From Nocardia grenadensis NBRC 108939 (GTDB taxonomy: Bacteria; Actinomycetota; Actinomycetes; Mycobacteriales; Mycobacteriaceae): a DNA stretch of 64,000 bases. Location: NCBI RefSeq assembly GCF_001613445.1, contig NZ_BDCJ01000018.1, positions 124,001-188,000 on the forward strand, in the 5' to 3' direction. Below are positions 17,654 to 26,281 of the stretch, piece after piece. A program made the translations under genes and the position numbers. The stretch's first letter is position 1; each line of letters starts with the position of its first letter. The notes beneath the pieces are model-generated. The model saw only the letters and a program-made list of their open reading frames with translations. It was not told where the DNA came from and did no database searches.

Positions 17654-18538
17654 CTAATTGTCCGCGCTGAGCGCCTGGGTGCGCGCGCTCAGCGAACGAC
17701 CGAGCTCGCTTACCTCCGCATCCATCTCGGGCAGCCAGGTGCGGGTGGCGGTGCCGACGAATCGCTCGACCAGGGGGGTCTGCAGCACCGGTTTCAGCCA
17801 GCGCAGCGCGCCCGCCCACCCGGGCACATTGATCCGCTCGGCACGCCGCTCGATGCCCCGTTCGAAGGCGGCAGCGCACTCCCGCACCGTGACAGTTTTC
17901 TGGAACAGGGCCGGCAACGAGGCGAGCGCCCGCGCGGCGGCCGGCAGGTCGATGAACGTTTCTCGCACCAGCGCGGTGTCGATCCACAACATATGCGCCG
18001 ACCCGACCGCGACGCCCCGGTAGCCGACCTCCGCGCGCACCGCGTTGGCGAACTGCTCGACCCCGGCTTTCGTCGCGGAGTAACCCGCCAGCCCCGGCAT
18101 CGCCACATAGGCGGCGACGGAGGAGACGAACAGCACGTAGCCGCGACGTTCGATGACCGCGGGCAGGGCGGCACGCACGGTATGGAAACATCCGACGAGG
18201 TTCACGTCGATCACCCGCCGGAAGGCGGCGGGGTCCACCGCCAGAACCGATCCGTAACTGCCTATACCGGCATTGGCCACGACGATATCGATTCCGCCGA
18301 ACCGTTCGGTTCCCCGCGCGACCGCATCCTCCATCGCGGCGAGATCACACACATCGGCGGTAACCGCCACGACGTACTCGTCGCCGCCCAGCTCTATGGC
18401 GAGCTCCCGCAGCGGGGGCGGATCGATATCGGTGAGCACCAGCCGCGCGCCACGCACCCGCAGCCGCCGGGCGAGCTCCGCACCGATACCGCGGGCGCTC
18501 CCGGTGATGAGTACGACCTTTCCGGTGAAGGCGGTCAT
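17654..18538 (-). CDS. Short-chain dehydrogenase/reductase
   Basis: A 294-residue classical SDR using NAD(P)(H). The nucleotide motif TGSARGIG is at about residues 12–19, NAG at about 90, and the catalytic triad as S in FVSSVAAY and the YSATK motif. An acidic residue after the second strand (LTDIDPPP) favours NAD(H). The C-terminal ~60 residues extend beyond the core, as in SDRs annotated as fatty-acyl or steroid dehydrogenases; the substrate is unknown. It is not in an evident operon; the upstream 514 bases hold no supported gene. Confidence 0.88.
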   Translation of the reverse strand: MTAFTGKVVLITGSARGIGAELARRLRVRGARLVLTDIDPPPLRELAIELGGDEYVVAVTADVCDLAAMEDAVARGTERFGGIDIVVANAGIGSYGSVLAVDPAAFRRVIDVNLVGCFHTVRAALPAVIERRGYVLFVSSVAAYVAMPGLAGYSATKAGVEQFANAVRAEVGYRGVAVGSAHMLWIDTALVRETFIDLPAAARALASLPALFQKTVTVRECAAAFERGIERRAERINVPGWAGALRWLKPVLQTPLVERFVGTATRTWLPEMDAEVSELGRSLSARTQALSADN

Positions 18539-19052
18539 GACGTTGAAGGTTAGACCGGCCGGTCCGGCTCCGGAAGGGTTCGACCGCCGATATCGGCGCC
18601 TGTGAGCGTGCTGTTATCGCGACGGCGGACTCTGCGCGCCCCGGACCCGAATTGTGACCCGGCCACTCTGCCGCGAGATATGGCACCGGCGTCGCCCTCG
18701 GGCCCGGCCGAGGGCACTTCGTCGATGTTCCGCGGATGCCGCCGCACCCGCTGACAGCCGGTGGCCGGCCCCTGATCCGGGTGGCGGGTCAGCGACGCCG
18801 GGATGATCTCCCGCGCACCGCGGCCGCGTAACCGGCCGGGTCCCCTCCCAGACGTTCGCCGCCGGCGCGCATAGCACCACGAGGGACACATCTCCGGTAT
18901 CGCGGAACCCGCCGATCGACACGCCGTCTCGGGCGACGTTCTCCACTTCCACCACGATCGCGTGGAACGGCCCGTCCAGTCGTTTCCCGGCCCAGTGGCC
19001 GCTCCGGCCGTTCGGCCGGGGCTGTGGGATGGCCGACTCGGTCACAGCTGGT
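18539..19052. other. Gap without a supported gene
   Basis: A minus-strand open frame (18614–19045) begins with about 65 plausible residues (GPFHAIVVEVENVARDG, GDVSLVVLCAPAANVW) but then turns into low-complexity arginine-rich sequence. It may be a decayed gene; I do not call it. Confidence 0.4.
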
Positions 19053-19625
19053 TCAGCAGCCCTGCCGCCACGGCGCGGGCGTGGCGCAAACGGTTGCTAT
19101 CGCCTTCCAGGCCGCGCGTGTCATGGCACCCTCCAGAAGGAAAGCCAGGTGTTCCGCCGTGGTTCGGACGAGGTCGGGACGCTCGGGCAACAGTGCCGCG
19201 ATGTGCTCGGCTATCAGGCGCTCGACTTCCTCTTTGTGGCGGCGCACCAGAGCGCGCCCCTCGTCCCCGGCGGGCATTTCCGCAGCGGCGTTCAGCAGCC
19301 CGCAGCCACGGAAGCCGTCCCTCGAGGCGCTGTCGATGTAGGTGTCGAAGACGGCCAGAGCGCCGTCGCGAGGGTTGTGGACCGCTTGGAGGCGTGAACG
19401 GTACCGCGTCATCCATTCCTCGTGGCGGGCATCCAGGTAGGCGCGGACGAGTTCGGCCTTGGAGGAGAAGTTGTTGTACAGGCTCATCTTCGCCACCCCG
19501 GCCTCGGCGGTGATCGTGTCGATCCCGGTCGCCGCGACCCCGTCGCTGTAGAAACGCGACGCCGCAGCGGCCAAGACACTTTCCCGAGCCGGCCGCCGCC
19601 GCCCGGCGCTCGGTGCCTGCTCCAC
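19053..19625 (-). CDS. TetR-family transcriptional regulator
   Basis: A 190-residue TetR-type repressor. The helix-turn-helix is clear: RESVLAAAASRFYSDGVAATGIDTITAEAGVAKMSLYNNFSSKAELV. The C-terminal ligand domain contains GCGLLNAAAEMPAGDEGRALV and HIAALLPERPDLVRTTAEHLAFLLEGAM, typical of the AcrR-like TetR_C group that controls nearby oxidoreductases. The GTG at 19625 gives the usual TetR length. The frame stays open upstream into a remnant of a dihydrofolate-reductase-like gene (19704–19874), so a longer fusion protein is possible but unlikely. The ribosome site at the chosen start is weak. Confidence 0.85.
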   Translation of the reverse strand: MEQAPSAGRRRPARESVLAAAASRFYSDGVAATGIDTITAEAGVAKMSLYNNFSSKAELVRAYLDARHEEWMTRYRSRLQAVHNPRDGALAVFDTYIDSASRDGFRGCGLLNAAAEMPAGDEGRALVRRHKEEVERLIAEHIAALLPERPDLVRTTAEHLAFLLEGAMTRAAWKAIATVCATPAPWRQGC

Positions 19626-19703
19626 CCCACTCGAGGGCGAGGACGCCCCGGGTCTCCGCTCGATGAATGTGTCCGGCAGGGATCGGCCGGGCCATGAGCA
19701 GCA

Positions 19704-19874
19704 CACCACGGACACGCCGCCGCCGACGCGTACATCGAGATCCCCCGCAGCCTTCGCCGCCGAGTCGAGCGTTTCCTCCGGGATGGTCCGCACGAAATGG
19801 AATGTGGTGCCGCCCTCTATCTCCCGTGTCGGCCGCTGCTGGCGAGTGAAGGCGAACACTGGAATGCCGAAGGG
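19704..19874 (-). pseudogene. Fragment of a RibD-C/dihydrofolate-reductase-like gene
   Basis: About 57 codons read PFGIPVFAFTRQQRPTREIE, GGTTFHFV, then ETLDSAAKAAGDLDVRVGGGVS. This matches the middle of small RibD-C (dihydrofolate reductase-like) proteins, where a strand such as IFVLTH is followed by TFVTDGIESAV-type residues and a DV-x-x-GGAS loop. The N-terminal MSLDG region and the C-terminal part are missing, and the sequence runs in frame into the TetR gene. A deletion appears to have removed most of the enzyme. Confidence 0.6.
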
Positions 19875-19930
19875 CGGGGTCGGGCCCCAGGTTCAGATCG
19901 ACTCGGACGTCGCCATTCACCACTCCTCAA

Positions 19931-19951
19931 GTGATTGTAGAATGCAATCAC
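19931..19951. promoter_or_regulatory. Operator-like palindrome between TetR remnant and hxlR
   Basis: GTGATTG and CAATCAC (7-bp perfect arms, 7-base spacer) lie 39 bases before the HxlR-type gene and just before the divergent remnant. The position suits autoregulation by the HxlR protein. Confidence 0.6.
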
Positions 19952-19990
19952 TAGGCTGAATGGGGTGCCCGGCCGTGTGAAGGAGGAGCT

Positions 19991-20515
19991 ATGGAGCCGA
20001 GATCCGGATGTGCGATCAATGCCGCAGTCGAAGCGCTCGGCGATCACTGGTCGGTACTGGTGCTGCGCGACGTGATCTTCGGAGACCGCCGATACTTCCG
20101 CGAGCTGCTCAACGGATCGATCGAGGGCATCGCGTCGAATATCCTCAGCGACCGACTCAAGAAGCTCGTCGCCGCCGGCATCTTGACCAAGGAGGACGTC
20201 ACGCGCGGTCGACGCGCCCGCTACAGCCTCACCGAGGCCGGCATCCAGACCCTGCCGATCATCTACGCCCTCGGCAACTGGGGTCTCGACTGGCGCACGG
20301 GGACACCGGAGTTGCGTGCCCGCCAGGAACTCATGCGCACCGAAGGCATGCCGTTCATCGAAGAACTCATGCAGGATCTGCGCACCCGGCACCTCGATGC
20401 CGCGCCGGCCGAGCGGGAGGGCCCGGGCCCACTCGAACGGCTCGCCGCGGTGTATGCCGCGGCCACCGTCGATACCGCGCTCGAAACCCCCGCCGACGAC
20501 CGCAGGACGACATAG
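19991..20515 (+). CDS. HxlR-family winged-helix regulator
   Basis: A 174-residue HxlR-type (MarR-like) DNA-binding protein. The start has C8 in the SGCAINAAVEALGDHWSVLVLRDVIFG block that opens this family, then RRYFREL, the recognition part IASNILSDRLKKLVAAGILTKE and the wing RGRRARYSLTEAG. HxlR regulators often sense aldehydes, quinones or oxidants. A ribosome site (AAGGAGGAG) sits just before the ATG. The C-terminal ~55 residues are a longer tail than usual. A palindrome 39 bases upstream is the likely operator. The target gene may be the destroyed dihydrofolate-reductase-like gene on the other strand. Confidence 0.88.
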   Translation: MEPRSGCAINAAVEALGDHWSVLVLRDVIFGDRRYFRELLNGSIEGIASNILSDRLKKLVAAGILTKEDVTRGRRARYSLTEAGIQTLPIIYALGNWGLDWRTGTPELRARQELMRTEGMPFIEELMQDLRTRHLDAAPAEREGPGPLERLAAVYAAATVDTALETPADDRRTT

Positions 20516-20520
20516 GCATC

Positions 20521-20543
20521 GCCGCGGCAAAGACATCCGCGGC
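20521..20543. terminator. Hairpin after hxlR-type gene
   Basis: GCCGCGG and CCGCGGC (7 bp) around a 9-base loop, 5 bases after the stop. Confidence 0.45.
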
Positions 20544-20703
20544 CCCGCCCGCATCGGTCCACCACGGAGTACGCACCGGCCCGGCACCACCGCACCGACC
20601 CGGATGCCGCGGGCCGAACTCCTCCAACCGAGCCTCCGCGCCGACCACGGCACGAAAGAGGCCGGCAAGAAGTCGATTCGGCGGGCCGGTGCTCGACATC
20701 ACA

Positions 20704-20733
20704 CGCTAATAGTTGTTGCGTTAACTATTAGCG
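20704..20733. promoter_or_regulatory. Large operator before the OhrR-like gene
   Basis: CGCTAATAGTT and AACTATTAGCG are perfect 11-bp arms around 8 bases. It is AT-rich against the surrounding DNA and ends 45 bases before the TTG start. It is the probable autoregulatory site of the OhrR-like protein. Confidence 0.65.
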
Positions 20734-20778
20734 GACTACATTCGAGTCGGCAGGGGTATCCGGGCGAATGGAGGCGCG

Positions 20779-21249
20779 TTGACCACGGAAATCGACGACC
20801 CGCTGCGGCTGGAGCGGCAGGTGTGTTTCGCATTGGCTGTGGCGAACCGCTCGGTACTCGCTGTGTACAGGCCGCTGCTGGAACCACTCGGCCTGACCCA
20901 CCCGCAGTATCTCGTCATGCTGGCGCTCTGGGGTGAGGCACCGATGTCGGTGAAGGCCATCGCCGAGGCGATCCAGCTCGACTCCCCCACACTGTCCCCG
21001 CTGCTCAAACGCTTGGAGAGCGCCGGTCTGGTGACCCGGCGGCGCGACCCCCGCGATGAACGCACCCTGGTCGTCGACCTCACCGCCGCGGGGCGCGCGC
21101 TCCGCCGCGAGGCCGAGCAGATTCCGCCCGCCGTCGTCGACCGGCTCGGCGTGGAACTCGCCGACCTCGAGGAGTTACGCGAAGTACTCGGCCGCGTCAA
21201 CGCGGCGGCCCGCCGAGCGGCACTCGCGTACCCGGAGAACGAATCATGA
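20779..21249 (+). CDS. OhrR-like MarR-family peroxide sensor
   Basis: A 156-residue MarR-type repressor. The start block LRLERQVCFALAVANRSVLAVYRPLLEPLGLTHPQYLV follows OhrR closely: the reactive peroxide-sensing cysteine is C16, and no second cysteine is present, so it would be the one-cysteine type. The winged helix is SVKAIAEAIQLDSPTLSPLLKRLE with the wing DPRDERTLVV. OhrR proteins repress an organic-hydroperoxide reductase gene, but no ohr gene is nearby. The start is TTG with GGAGG 4 bases before it. It ends in an ATGA overlap with an alternative start of the DUF5313 gene. Confidence 0.82.
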   Translation: MTTEIDDPLRLERQVCFALAVANRSVLAVYRPLLEPLGLTHPQYLVMLALWGEAPMSVKAIAEAIQLDSPTLSPLLKRLESAGLVTRRRDPRDERTLVVDLTAAGRALRREAEQIPPAVVDRLGVELADLEELREVLGRVNAAARRAALAYPENES

Positions 21250-21308
21250 ACGTCCCCGCGAACCACTTCGGCGTACCGCGGCGTCCGGACCGTCGACAGG
21301 AGGGCCCC

Positions 21309-21686
21309 GTGACAGGCCAGACCCCCACCCCGGCACAGCGCATCCGCTACCTCCTCGGCGAGCCCCTGCCGCCCTCGATGCAGCAGTGGGTCCTGCGGGA
21401 CCAGACCGGCCCGGGCGCCACTCGACGGTACCTCCAGCGCTTCCTACTACCCCCGCTCCCGTTCCTGTGCCTGTTCGCGCTGGTACCGGGACCGTGGTGG
21501 ATGGGATTCTCGATGGCCACGCTGGTGTTCATCCCGCTCGCCTTCTTCGCGGTCGCCCTGGTGTACGTGCACCGGCGCCATGTCCTGGTCAAGCACGGTC
21601 TCGATCCCGCACTGGCCGACCCGAACCGCAACCGCCGCGCCGCCGAGGAGCGGGCGAGCTACGAAATGCGCTATCACCGCGGCTGA
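21309..21686 (+). CDS. DUF5313 small membrane protein
   Basis: A 125-residue protein of the DUF5313 family, small mycobacterial/nocardial membrane proteins of unknown role. It has the family opening (IRYLLGEPLPPSMQQWVLRDQTG) and two membrane segments, about FLLPPLPFLCLFALVPGPWW and FSMATLVFIPLAFFAVALVYV, then a short charged tail. The GTG at 21309 has AGGAGG 5 bases upstream. An ATG at 21246 overlapping the OhrR stop would add 21 residues and couple the two genes. Co-transcription with the OhrR-like gene hints at a link to envelope stress, which is only an inference. Confidence 0.75.
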   Translation: MTGQTPTPAQRIRYLLGEPLPPSMQQWVLRDQTGPGATRRYLQRFLLPPLPFLCLFALVPGPWWMGFSMATLVFIPLAFFAVALVYVHRRHVLVKHGLDPALADPNRNRRAAEERASYEMRYHRG

Positions 21687-21997
21687 TCCCCGTCCGGCGC
21701 GGCGTCGGGGGCGCCCGGATCCGACACGTCGGCGCCCGCGGTCCCGACCGGGCCCCTTCGCGCAGAGGTGGTCTTCGACCACGCCCAGGATCTGCTCGTA
21801 CTCGAAGGCCACCGCTCACCCGGCGCGACGCGGTCGAGTTGGCCGACGCGGCCACCGAGACTCCTACGATGTGCTCGTCGGCGACTGCTTTCCCCATCCC
21901 CCTTCTACGTTATACACGATCCGCGGCCCTCATGAGACGCCGAAATGTGGTCCATAATCGCCCACTGATGCGTAAACCACCAGGTGAGGAGCGGCGG
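21687..21997. other. Non-coding gap upstream of rph
   Basis: No gene is supported. GTGGTC-TTC-GACCAC (21769–21783) is a short palindrome. About 100 bases before rph are AT-richer (TTCTACGTTATACACG) and probably hold its promoter. Confidence 0.45.
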
Positions 21998-24616
21998 ATG
22001 AGTTATGTGCTGGGCTTCGAGGAAATCGACCGGACGCAGCTCGCGACCGTCGGCGGCAAGGGCGCCAACCTCGGCGAGTTGTCGCGGATCGAAGGCATCG
22101 CGGTACCGGAGGGTTTCTGCGTGACGACGGCCGCCTTCCAGCGTGTCGTGGCCGAAATGCCGGCGATCGACGACCGGATCGATCGGTTGTCGCAGCTCGA
22201 ACCGGATGACCGGGAGTCGATCCGGGTACTGAGCGCGGAGATCCGCGCGGAAATCGAGGAATGCGCTGTTCCCGGCGATGTGGCGGCGGCGATCACCGGC
22301 GCACTCGCCCGGCTCGGGACGCACGAGCCCTGTGCCGTCCGATCCAGCGCGACGGCCGAGGATCTGCCGACCGCGTCGTTCGCCGGGCAGCAGGACACCT
22401 TCCTGAATGTCGTGGGACCGGAGGCGGTACTGCGGCACGTCGGGCGGTGCTGGGGATCGCTGTTCACCGAACGAGCCGTCGTCTATCGCCTGCGCAACGG
22501 CTTCGACCAGCGGAAGGTGCGAATGGGGGTGGTCGTGCAGCGGATGGTGTTCCCGCAGGCGGCCGGCATCCTGGTCACCGCGGACCCGGTCACGTCCAAC
22601 CGTAAGGTCGTTTCCGTGGATGCCGGCTTCGGCCTCGGTGAGGCCCTGGTTTCCGGACTGGTGAACCCGGATGTCTACACGGTGCGCGACGGCACAGTCG
22701 TTTCCGAGACCGTGGCCACGAAACGGGTCGCCGTCCGGGCCGCGCCGGAGGGCGGCACGCGCGTCGAGGAGGTCGAGCCCGAACGGCAGAACCGGCGGGT
22801 GCTCACCGAGGCGCAGATCGTGCGCCTCGCGCACCTGGGCCGCCGCATCGAGGCGCATTTCGGCAGCCCACAGGACATCGAATGGTGCCTGGTGGACGAC
22901 GAGTTCCGCATCGTGCAGAGCCGGCCGCTCACCGCATTGTTCCCGATTCCCGAGGCCGACGACGACGACAACCACGTATACATCTCCGTCGGCCATCAGC
23001 AGATGATGACCGACCCCATGAAGCCGCTGGGTATCTCCGTATGGCAGCTGACGAGCCCGGCGCCCATGCGGCACGCGGGCGGCCGGTTGTTCGTGGATGC
23101 CACCCGGGGACTGGCGACGCCGGCGACCCGCGCGGCCATGGTCGAGGGTTTCAGCAAATCCGATCCGCTGACCGGAGACGCGCTGCGGACCGTCCTCGAA
23201 CGTGACAGCTTCCTCCGGCCGGGTCCGGAGGCGGCGCCTGCCGGTCCGCTGTCCGGTGCCGGCCCCGACCTGATCGAAGCCGATCCGGCCGTGGTCGACG
23301 AGCTGATCGCGGACAGCGAGGCCTCCCTGGAAACGCTGAAACGCGCTATCGGCACCAAGTCCGGGCCGGAACTGGTCGACTTCGTACTGGCCGATATCGA
23401 GGAGCTGCGGCGGGTGCTGTTCCACCCGCGTAGCCAGCAGGTGATCAAGGCGGGGATGGAGGCCACCTGGTGGCTCAACGATCGGCTGCGGGAATGGCTG
23501 GGCGAGAAGAATGCGGCCGACACCCTCGCGCAATCGGTTCCGCACAATGTCACCGCGGAAATGGGCCTGGCGCTGCTCGATGTCGCCGATGTGATCCGGC
23601 CGCACCCGGAGGTGGTGGCCTTTCTACGGCATATCGAGGACACGGGTGCCGAGGGGGCCGGTTTCCTGGACGAGTTGGCCCGGCTGCCTGGCGGTGATGC
23701 GGCACGCGCGGCCATCGACGCCTATCTCGACCGGTACGGAATGCGTTGTGCCGGCGAAATCGATATCACGCGGCCGCGCTGGAGCGAGCGCCCCGCCGCG
23801 CTCGTACCGACGATCGTCAACAACATCAGGAGTTTCGAAGCGGGCGCCGGCACCCGACGCTTCGAGAACGGCCGGTGCCAGGCCGAGCGGAAAGCGGAGG
23901 AACTACTGGCGCGGCTGCGCGCGCTACCGGACGGAGACCGGAAAGCCGAGGAGACCGCGCGCATGATCGCCCGGGTCCGCGTCTTCTCCGGATACCGGGA
24001 GTATCCGAAGTACGGCATGGTCAGCCGTTACCAGGTCTACAAACAAGCTCTGTCCCGCGAGGCCGAGCGTCTCGTGCGGGCCCGGGTGCTGCGTGAACCC
24101 GACGATATCTTCTTCCTGACATTCGAGGAACTCCGTGAGGTCGTGCGCACACACCAGGCGAGCGCGGAACTCATCCGCGAGCGCAGGGACGCCTTCCGCT
24201 CGTACGGGGCCCTCACGCCACCCCGGGTGCTGACCTCGGACGGCGAGACCGTCACCGGTGCGTACCGGCGCGCGGATGTACCGGACGATGCGCTCCCCGG
24301 CATGCCGGTCTCCACCGGGACCGTCGAAGGACGCGCCCGCGTCGTCCGGGATATGGCGCGGGCCGATCTGGAACCCGGCGATATCCTGGTCACCGCCTAT
24401 ACCGATCCGAGCTGGACTCCCCTGTTCGTCGCGCTCACGGGTTTGGTGACCGAGGTGGGCGGACTGATGACCCACGGTGCGGTGATCGCCCGCGAGTACG
24501 GCCTGCCGGCCGTCGTGGGTGTGGAGCACGCCACCCGGCTGATCCGGGACGGGCAGCGGATCCGGGTGAACGGGACGGACGGGTACATCGAGATCCTGTC
24601 CCGGCCTGACGAGTGA
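21998..24616 (+). CDS. rph: Rifampin phosphotransferase
   Basis: An 872-residue enzyme that inactivates rifamycins by phosphorylating the C21 hydroxyl with ATP, giving AMP and phosphate. Three parts are seen: an ATP-grasp domain (residues ~1–315: VGGKGANLGELSRIEG, AVRSSATAEDLPTASFAGQ, IEWCLVDDEFRIVQSRPLT); a rifampin-binding middle (~325–760: VYISVGHQQMMTDPMKPLG, GMRCAGEIDITRPRW, GYREYPKYGMVSRY); and a swivelling His domain with the phosphocarrier H826 in GGLMTHGAVIAREYGLP. The match along the whole chain to Listeria-type RPH is much closer than to PEP synthase. A GAGGAG site lies 6 bases before the ATG. It is a stand-alone gene ending at a terminator. Confidence 0.93.
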   Translation: MSYVLGFEEIDRTQLATVGGKGANLGELSRIEGIAVPEGFCVTTAAFQRVVAEMPAIDDRIDRLSQLEPDDRESIRVLSAEIRAEIEECAVPGDVAAAITGALARLGTHEPCAVRSSATAEDLPTASFAGQQDTFLNVVGPEAVLRHVGRCWGSLFTERAVVYRLRNGFDQRKVRMGVVVQRMVFPQAAGILVTADPVTSNRKVVSVDAGFGLGEALVSGLVNPDVYTVRDGTVVSETVATKRVAVRAAPEGGTRVEEVEPERQNRRVLTEAQIVRLAHLGRRIEAHFGSPQDIEWCLVDDEFRIVQSRPLTALFPIPEADDDDNHVYISVGHQQMMTDPMKPLGISVWQLTSPAPMRHAGGRLFVDATRGLATPATRAAMVEGFSKSDPLTGDALRTVLERDSFLRPGPEAAPAGPLSGAGPDLIEADPAVVDELIADSEASLETLKRAIGTKSGPELVDFVLADIEELRRVLFHPRSQQVIKAGMEATWWLNDRLREWLGEKNAADTLAQSVPHNVTAEMGLALLDVADVIRPHPEVVAFLRHIEDTGAEGAGFLDELARLPGGDAARAAIDAYLDRYGMRCAGEIDITRPRWSERPAALVPTIVNNIRSFEAGAGTRRFENGRCQAERKAEELLARLRALPDGDRKAEETARMIARVRVFSGYREYPKYGMVSRYQVYKQALSREAERLVRARVLREPDDIFFLTFEELREVVRTHQASAELIRERRDAFRSYGALTPPRVLTSDGETVTGAYRRADVPDDALPGMPVSTGTVEGRARVVRDMARADLEPGDILVTAYTDPSWTPLFVALTGLVTEVGGLMTHGAVIAREYGLPAVVGVEHATRLIRDGQRIRVNGTDGYIEILSRPDE

Positions 24617-24619
24617 GAT

Positions 24620-24647
24620 CCGGGGCCGGCCCGGCGGCCGGACCCGG
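24620..24647. terminator. Hairpin after rph
   Basis: CCGGGGCCGGCC pairs with GGCCGGACCCGG (one mismatch) over a 4-base loop, 3 bases after the stop. Confidence 0.6.
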
Positions 24648-24692
24648 CACGCCGTAGCCCGCACCCGACGAAGCCGCTCCTGGGGAGACGGA

Positions 24693-26009
24693 TCACTCGG
24701 TCGTCGCGGCCTTGCCGGCAGCGGGGTTCGCGACGACCGGACCGTTCGCCCCGGCCCCGGCGGAGTCCGGGTCACCGAGCGTGCCGACGGTAGCTCCGGG
24801 CGTGCCCGCTCCGGAAGCGGCGGGCCCGCCGCGACGTTCGCGCCGCCACAGCGGCCGGCGCGGCCGGGCGACGAGAACAGTGCTCAACGGCGTACGCAGG
24901 GCGATCTCGACCACCGCGAGACTCGCGGCCAGCACGATCACGGTGAGCACCGTGGAGCGCAGAGGCGGGACCGGGTCGAGCAGCGGATCCACCGGCAGCA
25001 CCCGGTACACGACGTCGATCATCATCGGGTGCACCGCGAAGACCCCGAACGCGCGGCGCGCGCCGTAGCTCACCACCCGCGCGACCGGCCCCGTACCGTC
25101 GCCACGATGGTCGTTCCAGGCCATACCCACGAGGTAGATCAGGGTCAGTGTGCCCACGAAAAGCGGCAGGAACTGGGGATTCCACGCCGCGGAGGTGCGC
25201 ATCGGATCGATCCCCTCGGCAGCCACATCGCGCAGATGCCCGGCGATACCGTACGCGCAGCCCACCGCGGCCGCCCCGACCAGCAGGGGCAGGTTCGCGC
25301 GGATCCACGCATCCGCGCGGTCGAAATGTACCGCGAGCAACGCGCCGATCACCGCGAACAGCGCGTACATCGGGAGGGTCTTCCACAGGTGGAGGTAGCC
25401 GCCCCAGCCCAGCAGCTCGGGTGCGCCGGGCCAGTCGAAGAATGCGAACATCGCCCATTGCACGGCCAAGGCGCCGACGAGCAATTCCAGATGGTGCCCA
25501 GCTGTACGGGTGATCAGCCATTGCAGCGCGGGGAACAGCAGATAGATCTGCATCGAGATGAGCAGGAAGTACAGGTGGTACCGGCCGTCGCCGGTGAGGA
25601 CACTGTGAGCCGAATCCCGGGCCAGATCCCGCGGTCCCGGCATCGGCGTGGAATCGTCCCACCAGACCAGGAACACTGTGTAGAGCACCGACCACGCCAG
25701 ATACGGCAGGACCACCTGACCGAATCGCCGGCGCCAGAACGCGAGCGGCGAGACCTTCCGGCCCGAATAACCCAGGAACAGCACGAAGACGGTGATCGCC
25801 ACGAACCCGTACCGGGTGGTGTGGGCCACGGTCGCCATCAAGCCGGTACCGCCGGCCACATCGGGGGTGGTCCCGTGCGTATGCGAGGCGACGACCAGAG
25901 TGAACAGGGCGACCCGCACGAAATCGGCGGTGTGGTTGTACGGACGCGCCGCCGGGGGATCGGCTGCCTGTGGAGCGTTCGCGTGCGTCTTTGCCAGCGT
26001 GTCAACCAC
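24693..26009 (-). CDS. Acyltransferase-3 family membrane protein
   Basis: A 438-residue integral membrane acyltransferase of the OafA/YrhL (acyltransferase 3) type, which transfers acyl groups to sugars or other envelope acceptors. The early pattern FVRVALFTLVVASHTHG holds the conserved R and H region; about ten hydrophobic segments follow, with VFVLFLGYSGRKVSPLAFWRRRFGQVVLPYLAWSVLY typical of the second conserved block (R-x10-YLxWS). The C-tail of about 60 residues is proline/alanine/glycine-rich and cytosolic. The start is GTG with AAGGG 8 bases before. It lies downstream of the fumarase gene but is separated by 272 bases with a terminator. Confidence 0.85.
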   Translation of the reverse strand: MVDTLAKTHANAPQAADPPAARPYNHTADFVRVALFTLVVASHTHGTTPDVAGGTGLMATVAHTTRYGFVAITVFVLFLGYSGRKVSPLAFWRRRFGQVVLPYLAWSVLYTVFLVWWDDSTPMPGPRDLARDSAHSVLTGDGRYHLYFLLISMQIYLLFPALQWLITRTAGHHLELLVGALAVQWAMFAFFDWPGAPELLGWGGYLHLWKTLPMYALFAVIGALLAVHFDRADAWIRANLPLLVGAAAVGCAYGIAGHLRDVAAEGIDPMRTSAAWNPQFLPLFVGTLTLIYLVGMAWNDHRGDGTGPVARVVSYGARRAFGVFAVHPMMIDVVYRVLPVDPLLDPVPPLRSTVLTVIVLAASLAVVEIALRTPLSTVLVARPRRPLWRRERRGGPAASGAGTPGATVGTLGDPDSAGAGANGPVVANPAAGKAATTE

Positions 26010-26245
26010 AGAAAACCCTTACCCATGCTTACGAGACCGAATCTGTTTACCGCATCGGTGTACCCAGCGGCAAGCCAGTGCGCCAGGTCTCCCCGATCAC
26101 CGGGATACGTTGCCGTACAGCGGATCTGTCGTGCCCGGCGCCGGATGGGGCAGTGCACCCGCCACCCTGCCGACGTTTCGGCCCGTAGGCTTCCGCGAAG
26201 AGCGCCCTGGCGTTTACCGCCGGGCGGGCGGGCGAGGTGCCGGTG

Positions 26246-26264
26246 CCGGGCACGGGATGCCCGG
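26246..26264. terminator. Hairpin after the fumarase gene
   Basis: CCGGGCA and TGCCCGG around a 5-base loop, 17 bases beyond the minus-strand stop. Confidence 0.5.
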
Positions 26265-26281
26265 AATCGACACCCGAGCGG

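Noticed and set aside
18614..19045. Minus-strand open frame with a plausible first 65 residues
   Set aside because: The rest is low-complexity arginine/glycine sequence, no family is recognised and the 3' end has no coding character.
21769..21783. GTGGTC-TTC-GACCAC as a rifamycin-associated element before rph
   Set aside because: I could not match it to the known element from memory and it is over 200 bases from the start; left as an unassigned palindrome.
21905..23605. Long minus-strand open frame opposite rph
   Set aside because: It is antisense to a full-length, well-conserved enzyme and its residues show no protein-like pattern.
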